A program made the translations under genes and the position numbers. This document shows, piece by piece, positions 1-6,094 of a stretch of DNA of 18,047 bases. How positions within the stretch are numbered: the first letter of the stretch is position 1; each line of letters starts with the position of its first letter. Location: NCBI GenBank assembly GCA_041748175.1, contig JBGTDU010000048.1, positions 1 through 18,047 of the forward strand. The letters run 5' to 3'. Below the pieces are notes generated by a model. It had not been told where the DNA came from. It saw only the letters and a program-made list of their open reading frames with translations, and did not search any database. This stretch comes from JAHEJB01 sp041748175 (GTDB lineage Bacteria > Bacteroidota > Rhodothermia > Rhodothermales > Rubricoccaceae).

Positions 1-1362
1 CGCGACGGCGCCGAGGTGTCGGCGGGCCGGGTGTTCGTCGGATCCGCCGCGAGCGTGGCACCCTCCGTGTCGGTGCGGGGGGTGCACGTGGCCTCCGGCC
101 GCGCCGCCCGGCTCACCACGGGCTCGTTCATGATGGGGGACGGAGGCTTCCTCTCCGTAGGTGACGGGGGCGTAGTAGAGGCGACCGACCTCTTCGTCTC
201 CGACGCCCCCCAGGCGTTCGCGAGCGTGTTCGTGGACTCCATCGGCGCCGCCCCGCTTTCCTCGACGCTGCGCGTCCGGGACGCCGGGTTCGCCGGGGAT
301 TGCCTGGTCGCGAACGGGGACGGCCGGCTCGGCCTACTCATCATCAGCGCTGGCGCTCTCGTCGAGTGCGACCGGATGATCATCGGCGGGGGAACGGGGA
401 CCGGGGCCGTCCTGGTCCACGACGCCGCCTCGTTGCTCGTCGTCAGCCGCACGCTGACGGTGGGAACCGTGGGCACGGCCCAACTCTCGAGTCGGCTCTC
501 GCTCACTGGCGCCACCGTAGACGCGTTCGACGTGCCGTCGAACCCGCCGCCGGATGCCGACGACATCGTCGTGCTCCCGACGGGGCGGATCGAGGGGGAC
601 GGCCTCCTCATCGGAAAGGTGCTCAATGTGGGGTTCATTGGCCCCGGCGTCAGGTGCATCCCAAGCTGCCCCGCCCCGCTCCGCGCGGACCATCCTTCGC
701 TTCGAGGCGGTGACACCGTCGGCGGGACGCTGCTCGTCGAGGGTGCCTACGAGCAGGACCCTGAGGGCCTCCTCGAGATCCCGCTGGCCGGGCCGGACAC
801 CACGCAGCAGGGACGTCTCCGCGTCCGCCCCCTCGTCGGGCAGCCCGGCCTCGACGGGAGCGCCGCGCTGGACGGAACCCTTGTGCTCGCCTTCCAGGAC
901 GGCTACGCCCCCCGCACGGGTGACACGTTCGAGATTCTGGACGCCAGTGTGCTCACCGGCGACTTCGACGCGGTCGAGGTGATGGGGCTGGAGCCGGGCT
1001 GGGCGTTCGAGATCGAGATCGTCGACGGGATGATCGTCGTGCATTCGCTCACGGACGGGACGGTGGGGACGGAGCCGGACGGCCCGGAGGTGCCCTCTTC
1101 GTTCGCGCTCCACGCGGCCTACCCCAACCCCTTCAACCCGCAGGCGATCATCCCCTTCGACGTGGCCGAGGCGGGGCAAGTTCGTCTGGCGGTCTACGAC
1201 CTGCTGGGCCGCGAGGTAGCCGTTCTGGTCGACGAAACTCGGCAGGCCGGGCGGCACGAGGCCGTCCTCGACGGGCAGGGGCTCGCGAGCGGGGTCTACC
1301 TCGTCCGCATGACCGCCGACAGCGGGTTTACCCAGGCGCGACGGGTAACATTGTTGCGGTAG
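1..1362 (+). CDS. Secreted beta-repeat protein with C-terminal T9SS sorting domain (5' end missing)
   Basis: The frame is open from base 1, so the N-terminus and any signal peptide lie outside the window. The first ~600 bases encode short Gly/Val/Thr-rich beta repeats with recurring 'GDGG', 'VSDA' and 'LTVGTVGTA'-type segments, as in autotransporter-associated or PEP-CTERM-type beta-strand repeat proteins. Next comes the pattern 'GKVLNVGFIGPG ... GTLLVEGAYEQ ... GDTFEILDA', which usually closes such beta-helical passengers. From about 1096 to the stop lies a FlgD-Ig-like type A sorting domain, with AAYPNPFNP, VYDLLGREVAVLV and GLASGVYLVRM. In known T9SS organisms this domain directs export across the outer membrane and is cleaved or anchored at the surface. 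The role of the passenger (adhesin, matrix or S-layer-like) is unknown. A strong hairpin follows the stop. Confidence 0.85.
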   Translation, partial: RDGAEVSAGRVFVGSAASVAPSVSVRGVHVASGRAARLTTGSFMMGDGGFLSVGDGGVVEATDLFVSDAPQAFASVFVDSIGAAPLSSTLRVRDAGFAGDCLVANGDGRLGLLIISAGALVECDRMIIGGGTGTGAVLVHDAASLLVVSRTLTVGTVGTAQLSSRLSLTGATVDAFDVPSNPPPDADDIVVLPTGRIEGDGLLIGKVLNVGFIGPGVRCIPSCPAPLRADHPSLRGGDTVGGTLLVEGAYEQDPEGLLEIPLAGPDTTQQGRLRVRPLVGQPGLDGSAALDGTLVLAFQDGYAPRTGDTFEILDASVLTGDFDAVEVMGLEPGWAFEIEIVDGMIVVHSLTDGTVGTEPDGPEVPSSFALHAAYPNPFNPQAIIPFDVAEAGQVRLAVYDLLGREVAVLVDETRQAGRHEAVLDGQGLASGVYLVRMTADSGFTQARRVTLLR

Positions 1363-1378
1363 CTTTCACCCAATCCCA

Positions 1379-1402
1379 CCCCGGACGGGGAGCCGTCCGG
1401 GG
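1379..1402 (+). terminator. Perfect 10-bp hairpin after the beta-repeat protein gene
   Basis: CCCCGGACGG (1379-1388) pairs perfectly with CCGTCCGGGG (1393-1402) around a GGAG loop, starting 17 bases after the stop codon. The stem suggests a transcription terminator or mRNA 3'-end stabiliser. No T-run follows (the next bases are CGGTTAAT), so it is not a textbook intrinsic terminator. It separates the secreted protein gene from the DUF1059 gene. Confidence 0.6.
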
Positions 1403-1429
1403 CGGTTAATCCATCCCCTCATCCACAGC

Positions 1430-1437
1430 AAGGAGGT
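1430..1437 (+). promoter_or_regulatory. Strong Shine-Dalgarno site of the DUF1059 gene
   Basis: AAGGAGGT lies 5 bases before the ATG at 1443 and is fully complementary to the usual 16S rRNA anti-SD tail. Most other genes here have no clear SD, so this site fixes the start and suggests efficient translation. Confidence 0.8.
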
Positions 1438-1442
1438 ACATT

Positions 1443-1643
1443 ATGACCAAGATCGTTCATTGCAGAGACGTCGGGTTTGACTGCGACGGGGTGATCCGCG
1501 CGGAAACCGAAGACGAGGCGCTCGGGCTGGTCGCGGCGCACGCGCGCAACGCGCACGGCCTGGAGGAGGTCTCGCCGGAGGTCGTCGCGAAGGTGCGGTC
1601 GGTGATGCGGGAGGAGCCGGATGCGCCGCCCCGCGTCGGCTGA
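1443..1643 (+). CDS. DUF1059 family small protein
   Basis: A 66-residue protein that matches the DUF1059 pattern along its length. It has an N-terminal 'CRDVGFDCDGVI' with two cysteines (residues 7 and 13), then an acidic 'AETEDEALGLVAAHARNAHG' helix, then 'SPEVVAKVRSVMREE'. The family consists of small, stand-alone, probably cytoplasmic proteins of unknown function that are common in archaea and bacteria. The perfect AAGGAGGT site 5 bases upstream decides the ATG. The gene sits alone between the hairpin at 1379-1402 and a weakly coding stretch, so it is probably monocistronic. Its GC content is as high as that of the upstream secreted protein gene. Family assignment is firm. Biochemical function is not known. 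Confidence 0.9.
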   Translation: MTKIVHCRDVGFDCDGVIRAETEDEALGLVAAHARNAHGLEEVSPEVVAKVRSVMREEPDAPPRVG

Positions 1644-1750
1644 GCACGTCCTGTCGCAGCACCGTTCGCTCGTCCGGTGAGGCCCCGTGCCGAAGCGCCG
1701 GGGGGCAGACGTACGCCGTCGTTGCCGGGCGAAGCGAGGCGCCCGCGTTC

Positions 1751-1978
1751 GTGTGGCCGGGTCGTCTGGGCCGGAACCAGTCTGTCCGCGCCACCCACGA
1801 CCGCATTCCCGGCGTCGTCTCCGCCAAATTCCTGGATGAGCCTGCGGAGGATGGCCCCGAGTGGTCGCCCAGGGAGTTCGAGCACCTTGGGCCGAATGCC
1901 AACGTCGAGCAACTTTACACGTTGGATCCGAATAGGCGCAAAATCGCGGCGACGGTATCGATCGAGCGAGATAGCTGA
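1751..1978 (+). CDS. Possible small hypothetical protein (75 aa, GTG start)
   Basis: A 75-codon reading frame starting with GTG and ending in TGA. Its third codon positions are mostly G or C, and the product is acidic in the middle (residues 'FLDEPAEDGPEWSPREFEHL') before 'LYTLDPNRRKIAATVSIERD'. This composition looks more protein-like than the overlapping frames on either strand. The frame stays open upstream to about 1664, so the start is uncertain and the ORF could be the tail of a decayed gene. A weak GAGGCG lies a few bases upstream. I recognise no family. It could equally be chance in GC-rich DNA. Without it, 1644-2119 contains no gene. Confidence 0.3.
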   Translation: MWPGRLGRNQSVRATHDRIPGVVSAKFLDEPAEDGPEWSPREFEHLGPNANVEQLYTLDPNRRKIAATVSIERDS

Positions 1979-2119
1979 TTGAAATCGCATACAGCGCGGT
2001 CGCCTTTCTCTAACGCAACCGCTCACGACCAGCAATCAACCAAGCGACCTGGACCTATCAAAGCCCGGGCGTCTGCGGTAAGTTGAAGGACGATAAATCC
2101 CCGGCGCGGCTGCATCGAC

Positions 2120-3292
2120 ATGACAGGCCCTTCCTCCGCTCGCTTCTTTTCGGATCTGCCCGTCCAACGGGTGACCCTGAGCCAGTTGTTCGGCGACGCG
2201 TCGCGTTTCGAAGCGGTGCCTCCCGACTGGCACGTGATCGTCACAGACATCAAGAACTCGACGGCAGCGGTCGGCGCCGGACAGCACGAGGTGGTCAACC
2301 TCATCGCCACCGGCAGCATCATCGCGACGCTCAACCTCGCGCGCCGGTCCGATCTTCTGGTCCCCTTCTTCTTTGGTGGCGACGGTGCAACCCTCATCGT
2401 TCCGCCGTCCCTGCTTGACTCTGCCCTCTCCTCTTTGGCTGCGCATCGAGCCAACACGCGCGAAAACTTTGGCCTTGAGCTTCGGGTCGGCTCGGTTCCC
2501 GTTGACGAGCTCTACGCGGTGGGCCACGCGCTGAACATCAGCCGACTTTTCCTGTCGGACCTCTTCGCCATTCCCGTGGTGCTGGGGCATGGCCTCGCCG
2601 AGGCGGAGCGCATCATTAAAGGGCTCGACGATCCTGAAGAGTTCAACCCCAGCGACGCGCTCGACCTGCATGGTATGGAGTGCCGCTGGGATCGCATCGG
2701 GCCGGCGGTCCGGTCGCACGAGGTCGTTAGCCTTCTGGTAACGTCGCGTGAGGAGCAAGACCAGGCGTCCGTTTTCAAGCGCGTGGTCGATCTCCTGGAT
2801 GAGCTTTACGGCTCCGCTGATTCCAGGAATCCAGTCTCTGTGTCTCGACTCCGGCTGAACGGCAGGATGGCCAAACTCGCGACCGAGATGAAGGCGAAGA
2901 TGGGACGCGTCAATCGCTGGGATCTCATCCGGTCGTGGTTCGCCACCCGTTTCGGCGGCCTCTATTTCATGCGCAGCCAGCGCGGCAAACGTTACCTCAA
3001 GCAATTGGTGGATCTGACGGACACGCTCGTCATCGACGGGCGCATCAATACGGTCATCGTCGGCACAACGGAACAGCGCGAGCGGCTGGAGGCCGGGCTC
3101 CAGGAACTGGAGGGCGAGGGCCTGATCACCTACGGGCTGGCCGTCAGCCGCGAATCCGTCATGTCGTGCTACGTCAGCGACCGGACGGACAAACACATCC
3201 ATTTCGTAGACGGAGCCGACGGGGGCTATACGCTGGCGGCGGGCGTGCTGAAGCGGAAGCTGCGGGGCCAGGCCGCGCAGGATTCGTCGTGA
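2120..3292 (+). CDS. DUF3095 family protein, nucleotidyl-cyclase-like
   Basis: A 390-residue protein, the usual length for DUF3095. The N-terminal half has 'FFSDLPV', then 'DWHVIVTDIKNST' (Asp43) and 'PFFFGGDGATLIVP' (Asp88), then 'LRVGSVPVDEL'. The two Asp-bearing motifs are arranged like the metal-binding aspartates of class III nucleotidyl cyclases, and some family members are annotated as adenylate-cyclase-related. The C-terminal part ('VIDGRINTVIVG', 'LITYGLAVSRESVMSCYV', 'HFVDGADGGYTLAAGVLKRKLR') is the conserved DUF3095 tail. It lacks a signal peptide or membrane segment and is probably cytoplasmic. No SD is visible before the ATG, which is the only start giving the full family N-terminus. 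Whether it makes a cyclic nucleotide is not shown by the sequence. Confidence 0.88.
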   Translation: MTGPSSARFFSDLPVQRVTLSQLFGDASRFEAVPPDWHVIVTDIKNSTAAVGAGQHEVVNLIATGSIIATLNLARRSDLLVPFFFGGDGATLIVPPSLLDSALSSLAAHRANTRENFGLELRVGSVPVDELYAVGHALNISRLFLSDLFAIPVVLGHGLAEAERIIKGLDDPEEFNPSDALDLHGMECRWDRIGPAVRSHEVVSLLVTSREEQDQASVFKRVVDLLDELYGSADSRNPVSVSRLRLNGRMAKLATEMKAKMGRVNRWDLIRSWFATRFGGLYFMRSQRGKRYLKQLVDLTDTLVIDGRINTVIVGTTEQRERLEAGLQELEGEGLITYGLAVSRESVMSCYVSDRTDKHIHFVDGADGGYTLAAGVLKRKLRGQAAQDSS

Positions 3293-3369
3293 GTGTGTGG
3301 TGCTTGGTGACTGGAAGCTCTTCCGAAAGAGCATTGAAGCCTGGCGCGAGCGCTATTTGGAGAAGACGA

Positions 3370-3645
3370 ATGGGGAAGATCATCACCACGCTTTCGCAGA
3401 ACGGGAAAACACCAACTGAACGGTTCTGGGAAGTCCGAGACAGGATCGTCAAGGAAGGCCGAATCCTGGTTGACTGCTTCGACAACCATGCGAGATCGAA
3501 ATTATTCCAGTCGCTTGTCTCGATGATTCACTGCGACGTGGTCGGCTGGGAGGACCTGACCGGATTTAGCGATGAATTGCAACAGTCGCTGCGGCGCGCA
3601 ACAGGTGACGACGCGCCGGGAACGCCTGTTTTCCTGGAATTGTAG
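3370..3645 (+). CDS. Hypothetical protein (91 aa)
   Basis: A 91-residue ORF begins at ATG 3370, with GGAGAAG a few bases upstream as a plausible ribosome binding site. The product is soluble-looking, begins 'MGKIITTLSQNGKTPTERFW', continues with a charged helix ('EVRDRIVKEGRILVDCF') and ends 'TPVFLEL'. It lacks a signal peptide, membrane segment and any motif I recognise. It starts 77 bases after the DUF3095 stop in the same direction, so the two may be co-transcribed. A short inverted repeat (GCTCTT, CCGA loop, AAGAGC) at 3317-3332 lies in the gap. Base composition is lower in GC than in the left end of the window. Real-gene status rests on the start context and protein-like composition. Confidence 0.55.
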   Translation: MGKIITTLSQNGKTPTERFWEVRDRIVKEGRILVDCFDNHARSKLFQSLVSMIHCDVVGWEDLTGFSDELQQSLRRATGDDAPGTPVFLEL

Positions 3646-3958
3646 ATTTCTAAGGTCTGTCGCCGATGAGGCGGTATCGGAATATTTTTGGTCAGGTTGT
3701 AGCGGCGTTGCACGCAAACTCGGCTGGGGTGGCCGTCAGGCCCATTCCGACCCGCGGCGGCGAGTTCCGGCAACTAATCGTGCTGCCGCCGCAATCGACC
3801 AATCGGCGTTGCATGCAACGCAGCTACGGCTCCTCGGCAGGCTTTCCTGTTGCGCCTCACGGGCAAGAATGGCTACGTTTCTTCCGCGTCCCCCGGGACA
3901 CCCTTCTGGAATCTTGGGGCACCAGTTATTGTCGTTCCCAAGATCAACGGATAGGACC
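3646..3958. other. 313-base stretch without a convincing gene
   Basis: Open frames cross this region on both strands, but none has a start context or product that looks like a protein. It contains several interlocking inverted repeats (3706-3821, annotated separately). It probably also holds the promoter and leader of the AHSA1/DUF1801 pair that begins at 3959, although no -35/-10 or Bacteroidota-type -33/-7 pair is clear. Confidence 0.6.
3706..3821. repeat. Palindromic structured element in non-coding DNA
   Basis: GCGTTGCATGCAACGC at 3806-3821 is a perfect 16-base palindrome. GCGTTGCACGCAA at 3706-3718 matches its left part at 12 of 13 positions, so the two ends can pair as a 13-base imperfect stem enclosing about 90 bases. 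Inside are GCGGCGGC (3754-3761) with GCCGCCGC (3785-3792), and within that AGTT/AACT around CCGGC (3763-3775). The layout resembles a folded mobile-cassette recombination site or a small non-autonomous repeat element. The GTTRRRY/RYYYAAC core boxes of integron attC sites are not present. Function is unknown. Confidence 0.5.
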
Positions 3959-4432
3959 ATGCCCGAAAAGAAAGGCCCCTACGAGCTGTCATTAACCCGC
4001 CTGATCGACGCCCCGCGGGAAATCCTCTTCCGTGCCCGGACAGAGCCCGATCTCCTCATGCAATGGTTCTGCCCGAAACCCTGGACGGTGTCCTCGGCCA
4101 AGCTGGATGTCTGGCCGGGCGGAGCCAACGTCATCGTGATGCGAAGCCCCGATGGAGAAGAGACACCAAATCGCGGCGTCTATCTCGATGTAGTAGAGAA
4201 CGAGCGCATTGTATTCACGGACGCATTCACGGAGGCGTGGGTGCCATCGGAAAAGGCGTTCATGGTTGGTACCATCACCTTTGAGAACGAAGGCGGGAAG
4301 ACGCGCTACACGGCTCACGTCCAGCATTGGAGCGAGGAAGATCTAAAGGCGCACGAAGAATTGGGGTTCCACGAAGGCTGGTCCATGGCCACCGATCAAC
4401 TCGCCGAACTGGCGGCAACGCTATCGACGTGA
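3959..4432 (+). CDS. SRPBCC / AHSA1 (activator of Hsp90 ATPase-like) domain protein
   Basis: A 157-residue single-domain protein. The opening 'ELSLTRLIDAPREILFRARTEPDLL' followed by 'MQWFCPKPW', then 'VWPGGANVIVMRSPDG' and the C-terminal 'HEELGFHEGWSMATDQLAELAATL', are typical of bacterial AHSA1/START-like (SRPBCC) proteins. These form a helix-grip fold with a hydrophobic cavity. Most bacterial members have no assigned ligand, and despite the name they are not shown to act on Hsp90. The start is ATG 3959, with AGGA five bases upstream. A longer frame runs in from upstream, but the extra residues have no family match. Its TGA overlaps the ATG of the following DUF1801 gene by one base, so the two are almost certainly translated from one mRNA. 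Confidence 0.9.
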   Translation: MPEKKGPYELSLTRLIDAPREILFRARTEPDLLMQWFCPKPWTVSSAKLDVWPGGANVIVMRSPDGEETPNRGVYLDVVENERIVFTDAFTEAWVPSEKAFMVGTITFENEGGKTRYTAHVQHWSEEDLKAHEELGFHEGWSMATDQLAELAATLST

Positions 4433-4785
4433 TGAGCAAGCCAGCTACTATCGACGAATACATCTCGGATTTTTCTCCCGAGATCCAGGCGATACTCGAA
4501 GCGATCCGGAGGACGATTCACAACGCCGCGCCCAACGCCAAGGAGACTATGAGCTACCAGATGCCCGCCTTCAATCAGAAAGGCGTGCTGGTGTACTTCG
4601 CCGCGTGGAAGAAACACATCGGCCTCTATCCTCCTGTCTCGGGCGATATCCGGCTGGAGAAAGCAGTCGAGCGCTACGCAGGCCCAAAGGGAAACCTGCA
4701 ATTCCCGCTGGATGAACCCATCCCCTACCCACTGATCACGCGCATCGTGCAGCATAGACTGAAGCAGGCTGGCACCGGGAAATAG
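4432..4785 (+). CDS. DUF1801 / YdhG-like protein
   Basis: A 117-residue protein with the DUF1801 (YdhG-like) signature: 'TIDEYISDFSPEIQAILEAIRRTIHNAAP', then 'ETMSYQMPAFNQKGVLVYFAAWKKHIGLYP', and the closing 'GNLQFPLDEPIPYPLITRIVQHRL'. In Bacillus subtilis the homologue YdhG/Fra has been described as a frataxin-like iron chaperone, but most family members are uncharacterised, so that role is only a possibility here. The ATG overlaps the preceding AHSA1 stop codon (TGATG, one shared base), which indicates translational coupling. AHSA1 and DUF1801 genes are often seen together. Cytoplasmic; no signal or membrane segment. Confidence 0.88.
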   Translation: MSKPATIDEYISDFSPEIQAILEAIRRTIHNAAPNAKETMSYQMPAFNQKGVLVYFAAWKKHIGLYPPVSGDIRLEKAVERYAGPKGNLQFPLDEPIPYPLITRIVQHRLKQAGTGK

Positions 4786-4908
4786 CCCTCTTCCACCGAA
4801 GTGTATTGATCTTGACCAAGAGCAAACACGGCGGCAAATGCGAAGCAAGACCTCCTATTCACAGGAATACGCTGATGCCTGCCGCTTATTGAAACCGGAC
4901 CGACCGGC

Positions 4909-5448
4909 ATGAGCGAAGACCAGCAATTGCTCCGACACTACCTCGCGGCACTCGCCTACCGGACGCAGAAGGCGCTCCGAGGCGCGCCGGATGATTTTGC
5001 GGACTTCCAGGCCGGCAACGGCGTGCGAACCCCCATCGAGCTCATCAGGCACATGACAAACGTCCTCGGCTACGCCCGGACATTCTTTGTGGGCGGCGTG
5101 TACAGAGCCGATCCACTGCCCAACATCAAGGCGGAAGTCGAGCGCTTCCACGCCGTTCTCGCCGACTTGGCTGCTCACTTCGCTGCCGGGACTCCTTTAC
5201 GAGAGATCACGCAGGAACAACTGTTGCAAGGGCCATTCGCCGATGCCATGACGCACGCCGGACAACTCGCCATACTGCGGCGGCTTGCCGGCTCGTCGGT
5301 CGCATCCGAGAACTTCCTGTTGGCGGACATCTCCGCCGACCACCTCGGTTCTGACCAGCCATCGCCTGCGGCGCCCACACCGAAATGGATGGGCCGACTC
5401 GTCCACATTGCCTGGCGAATTTCGCAGTGGAGGAACAAACGAAGGTGA
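4909..5448 (+). CDS. DinB/YfiT-like four-helix protein
   Basis: A 179-residue protein with DinB-superfamily features: an N-terminal helix ('LLRHYLAALAYRTQKAL'), 'TPIELIRHMTNVLGYARTFF' with His48, and 'DAMTHAGQLAILRRLAG' with His116. These histidines are candidate metal ligands. The typical third His may be replaced, since the second motif here is H-x-x-Q. Family members are metal-binding four-helix bundles, some of which are thiol S-transferases (bacillithiol- or mycothiol-dependent), and many have no known activity. No clear SD precedes the ATG. The gap of 123 bases from the DUF1801 gene suggests it may have its own promoter. It ends 9 bases from the stop of the convergent DUF427 gene. Confidence 0.8.
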   Translation: MSEDQQLLRHYLAALAYRTQKALRGAPDDFADFQAGNGVRTPIELIRHMTNVLGYARTFFVGGVYRADPLPNIKAEVERFHAVLADLAAHFAAGTPLREITQEQLLQGPFADAMTHAGQLAILRRLAGSSVASENFLLADISADHLGSDQPSPAAPTPKWMGRLVHIAWRISQWRNKRR

Positions 5449-5457
5449 ACCGAACCT

Positions 5458-5742
5458 CTAGTCCTCGACCACCTCTACCCCTTTCCAGAAAGCCACGTGG
5501 TCGCGTATCTCCGCCGCTTCCGTCTTTGGTTCCGCGTAGTACCATGCGGCGTTCTCATTTCGCTTTCCACCTACCTCAACCGTGTAGTAGTTGGCCACGC
5601 CTTTCCACGGGCAGATGGTGCGATGGTCGGTCTCTTCCAGACGAGCTCGATTTAGCGAATCGGGTGGGAAGTATTGGTTGCCTTCGATGACAATCGTGTC
5701 GTCGCTTTCGGCGATTACGGTGTCATTCCAGATGGCCTTCAT
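5458..5742 (-). CDS. DUF427 family protein
   Basis: A 94-residue protein matching DUF427 over its full length: 'MKAIWNDTVIAESDDTIVIEGNQYF', then 'RTICPWKGVANYYTVEV' with the invariant PWKG-x-A core, and 'NAAWYYAEPKTEAAEIRDHVAFW'. DUF427 is a small beta-rich domain found alone or fused in bacteria and fungi, and its biochemical function is not established. I chose the ATG at 5742 because homology begins there. The frame continues upstream but overlaps the preceding gene. It lies 11 bases downstream of the 95-residue protein gene on the same strand, so the two probably form one transcript. Convergent with the DinB-like gene. Confidence 0.9.
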   Translation of the reverse strand: MKAIWNDTVIAESDDTIVIEGNQYFPPDSLNRARLEETDHRTICPWKGVANYYTVEVGGKRNENAAWYYAEPKTEAAEIRDHVAFWKGVEVVED

Positions 5743-5753
5743 AAGTAACTCGG

Positions 5754-6041
5754 TTAGATAGTTTCGCCTCGAACACCTTCCGCAATATCGCGTGGAGCGG
5801 GCGCAACACACACGGTGTTGCGGCGAAAGGGGTCGACCACGATGGTAAGATACTGGTACTGCTCGAAGAGCCCCGGGCTGCGCCCGAAGCGCTGCGAGAT
5901 GGCCTCTCGGAAACTGGCGTACGACTCCGGTCCAAGCAGGATAAAGCGTGGTTCTATCTGGGCATCCTGCAACGCACGAACACTTTCATCGATGAAGTCC
6001 AGAACGGATTCGGGGGAAGTCGCGGATTCGAGGATGTTCAT
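5754..6041 (-). CDS. Hypothetical protein (95 aa)
   Basis: A 95-residue protein from ATG 6041. An in-frame TTG at 6074 would add 11 residues and leave only 20 bases to the divergent hydrolase start. It contains a charged helix ('SVLDFIDESVRALQDAQIEP'), 'RFILLGPESYASFREAISQRFG' and a C-terminal strand-like 'YLTIVVDPFRRNTVCVAPAP'. No signal peptide or membrane segment is apparent, and I recognise no family. It is the first gene of a reverse-strand pair with DUF427, 11 bases apart, and is divergent from the monoacylglycerol-lipase-like gene. The 53-base gap between the two ATGs must hold both promoters. Confidence 0.6.
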   Translation of the reverse strand: MNILESATSPESVLDFIDESVRALQDAQIEPRFILLGPESYASFREAISQRFGRSPGLFEQYQYLTIVVDPFRRNTVCVAPAPRDIAEGVRGETI

Positions 6042-6094
6042 GGGCCGAAGTGGTCTGGCCGGGTTAAACTCCAACTTCCGCTATTGATCCCATC

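Noticed and set aside
334..1257. Minus-strand open frame of 307 codons within the secreted protein gene
   Set aside because: Low-complexity Arg/Glu/His product, antisense to a well-supported T9SS protein.
2036..3334. Long minus-strand open frame (432 codons) opposite the DUF3095 gene
   Set aside because: It lies antisense to a clear family member, its product is Arg/His/Ala-rich without motifs, and such frames arise easily opposite GC-rich coding DNA.
3646..3958. Integron attC site or gene cassette boundary
   Set aside because: The layout is palindromic, but the GTTRRRY and RYYYAAC core boxes are missing and no integrase is in the window; kept only as an open finding.
3572..3958. N-terminal extension of the AHSA1 protein by about 129 residues
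   Set aside because: The frame is open, but the extra residues overlap the preceding ORF, have no family similarity, and a typical AHSA1 start lies at 3959.
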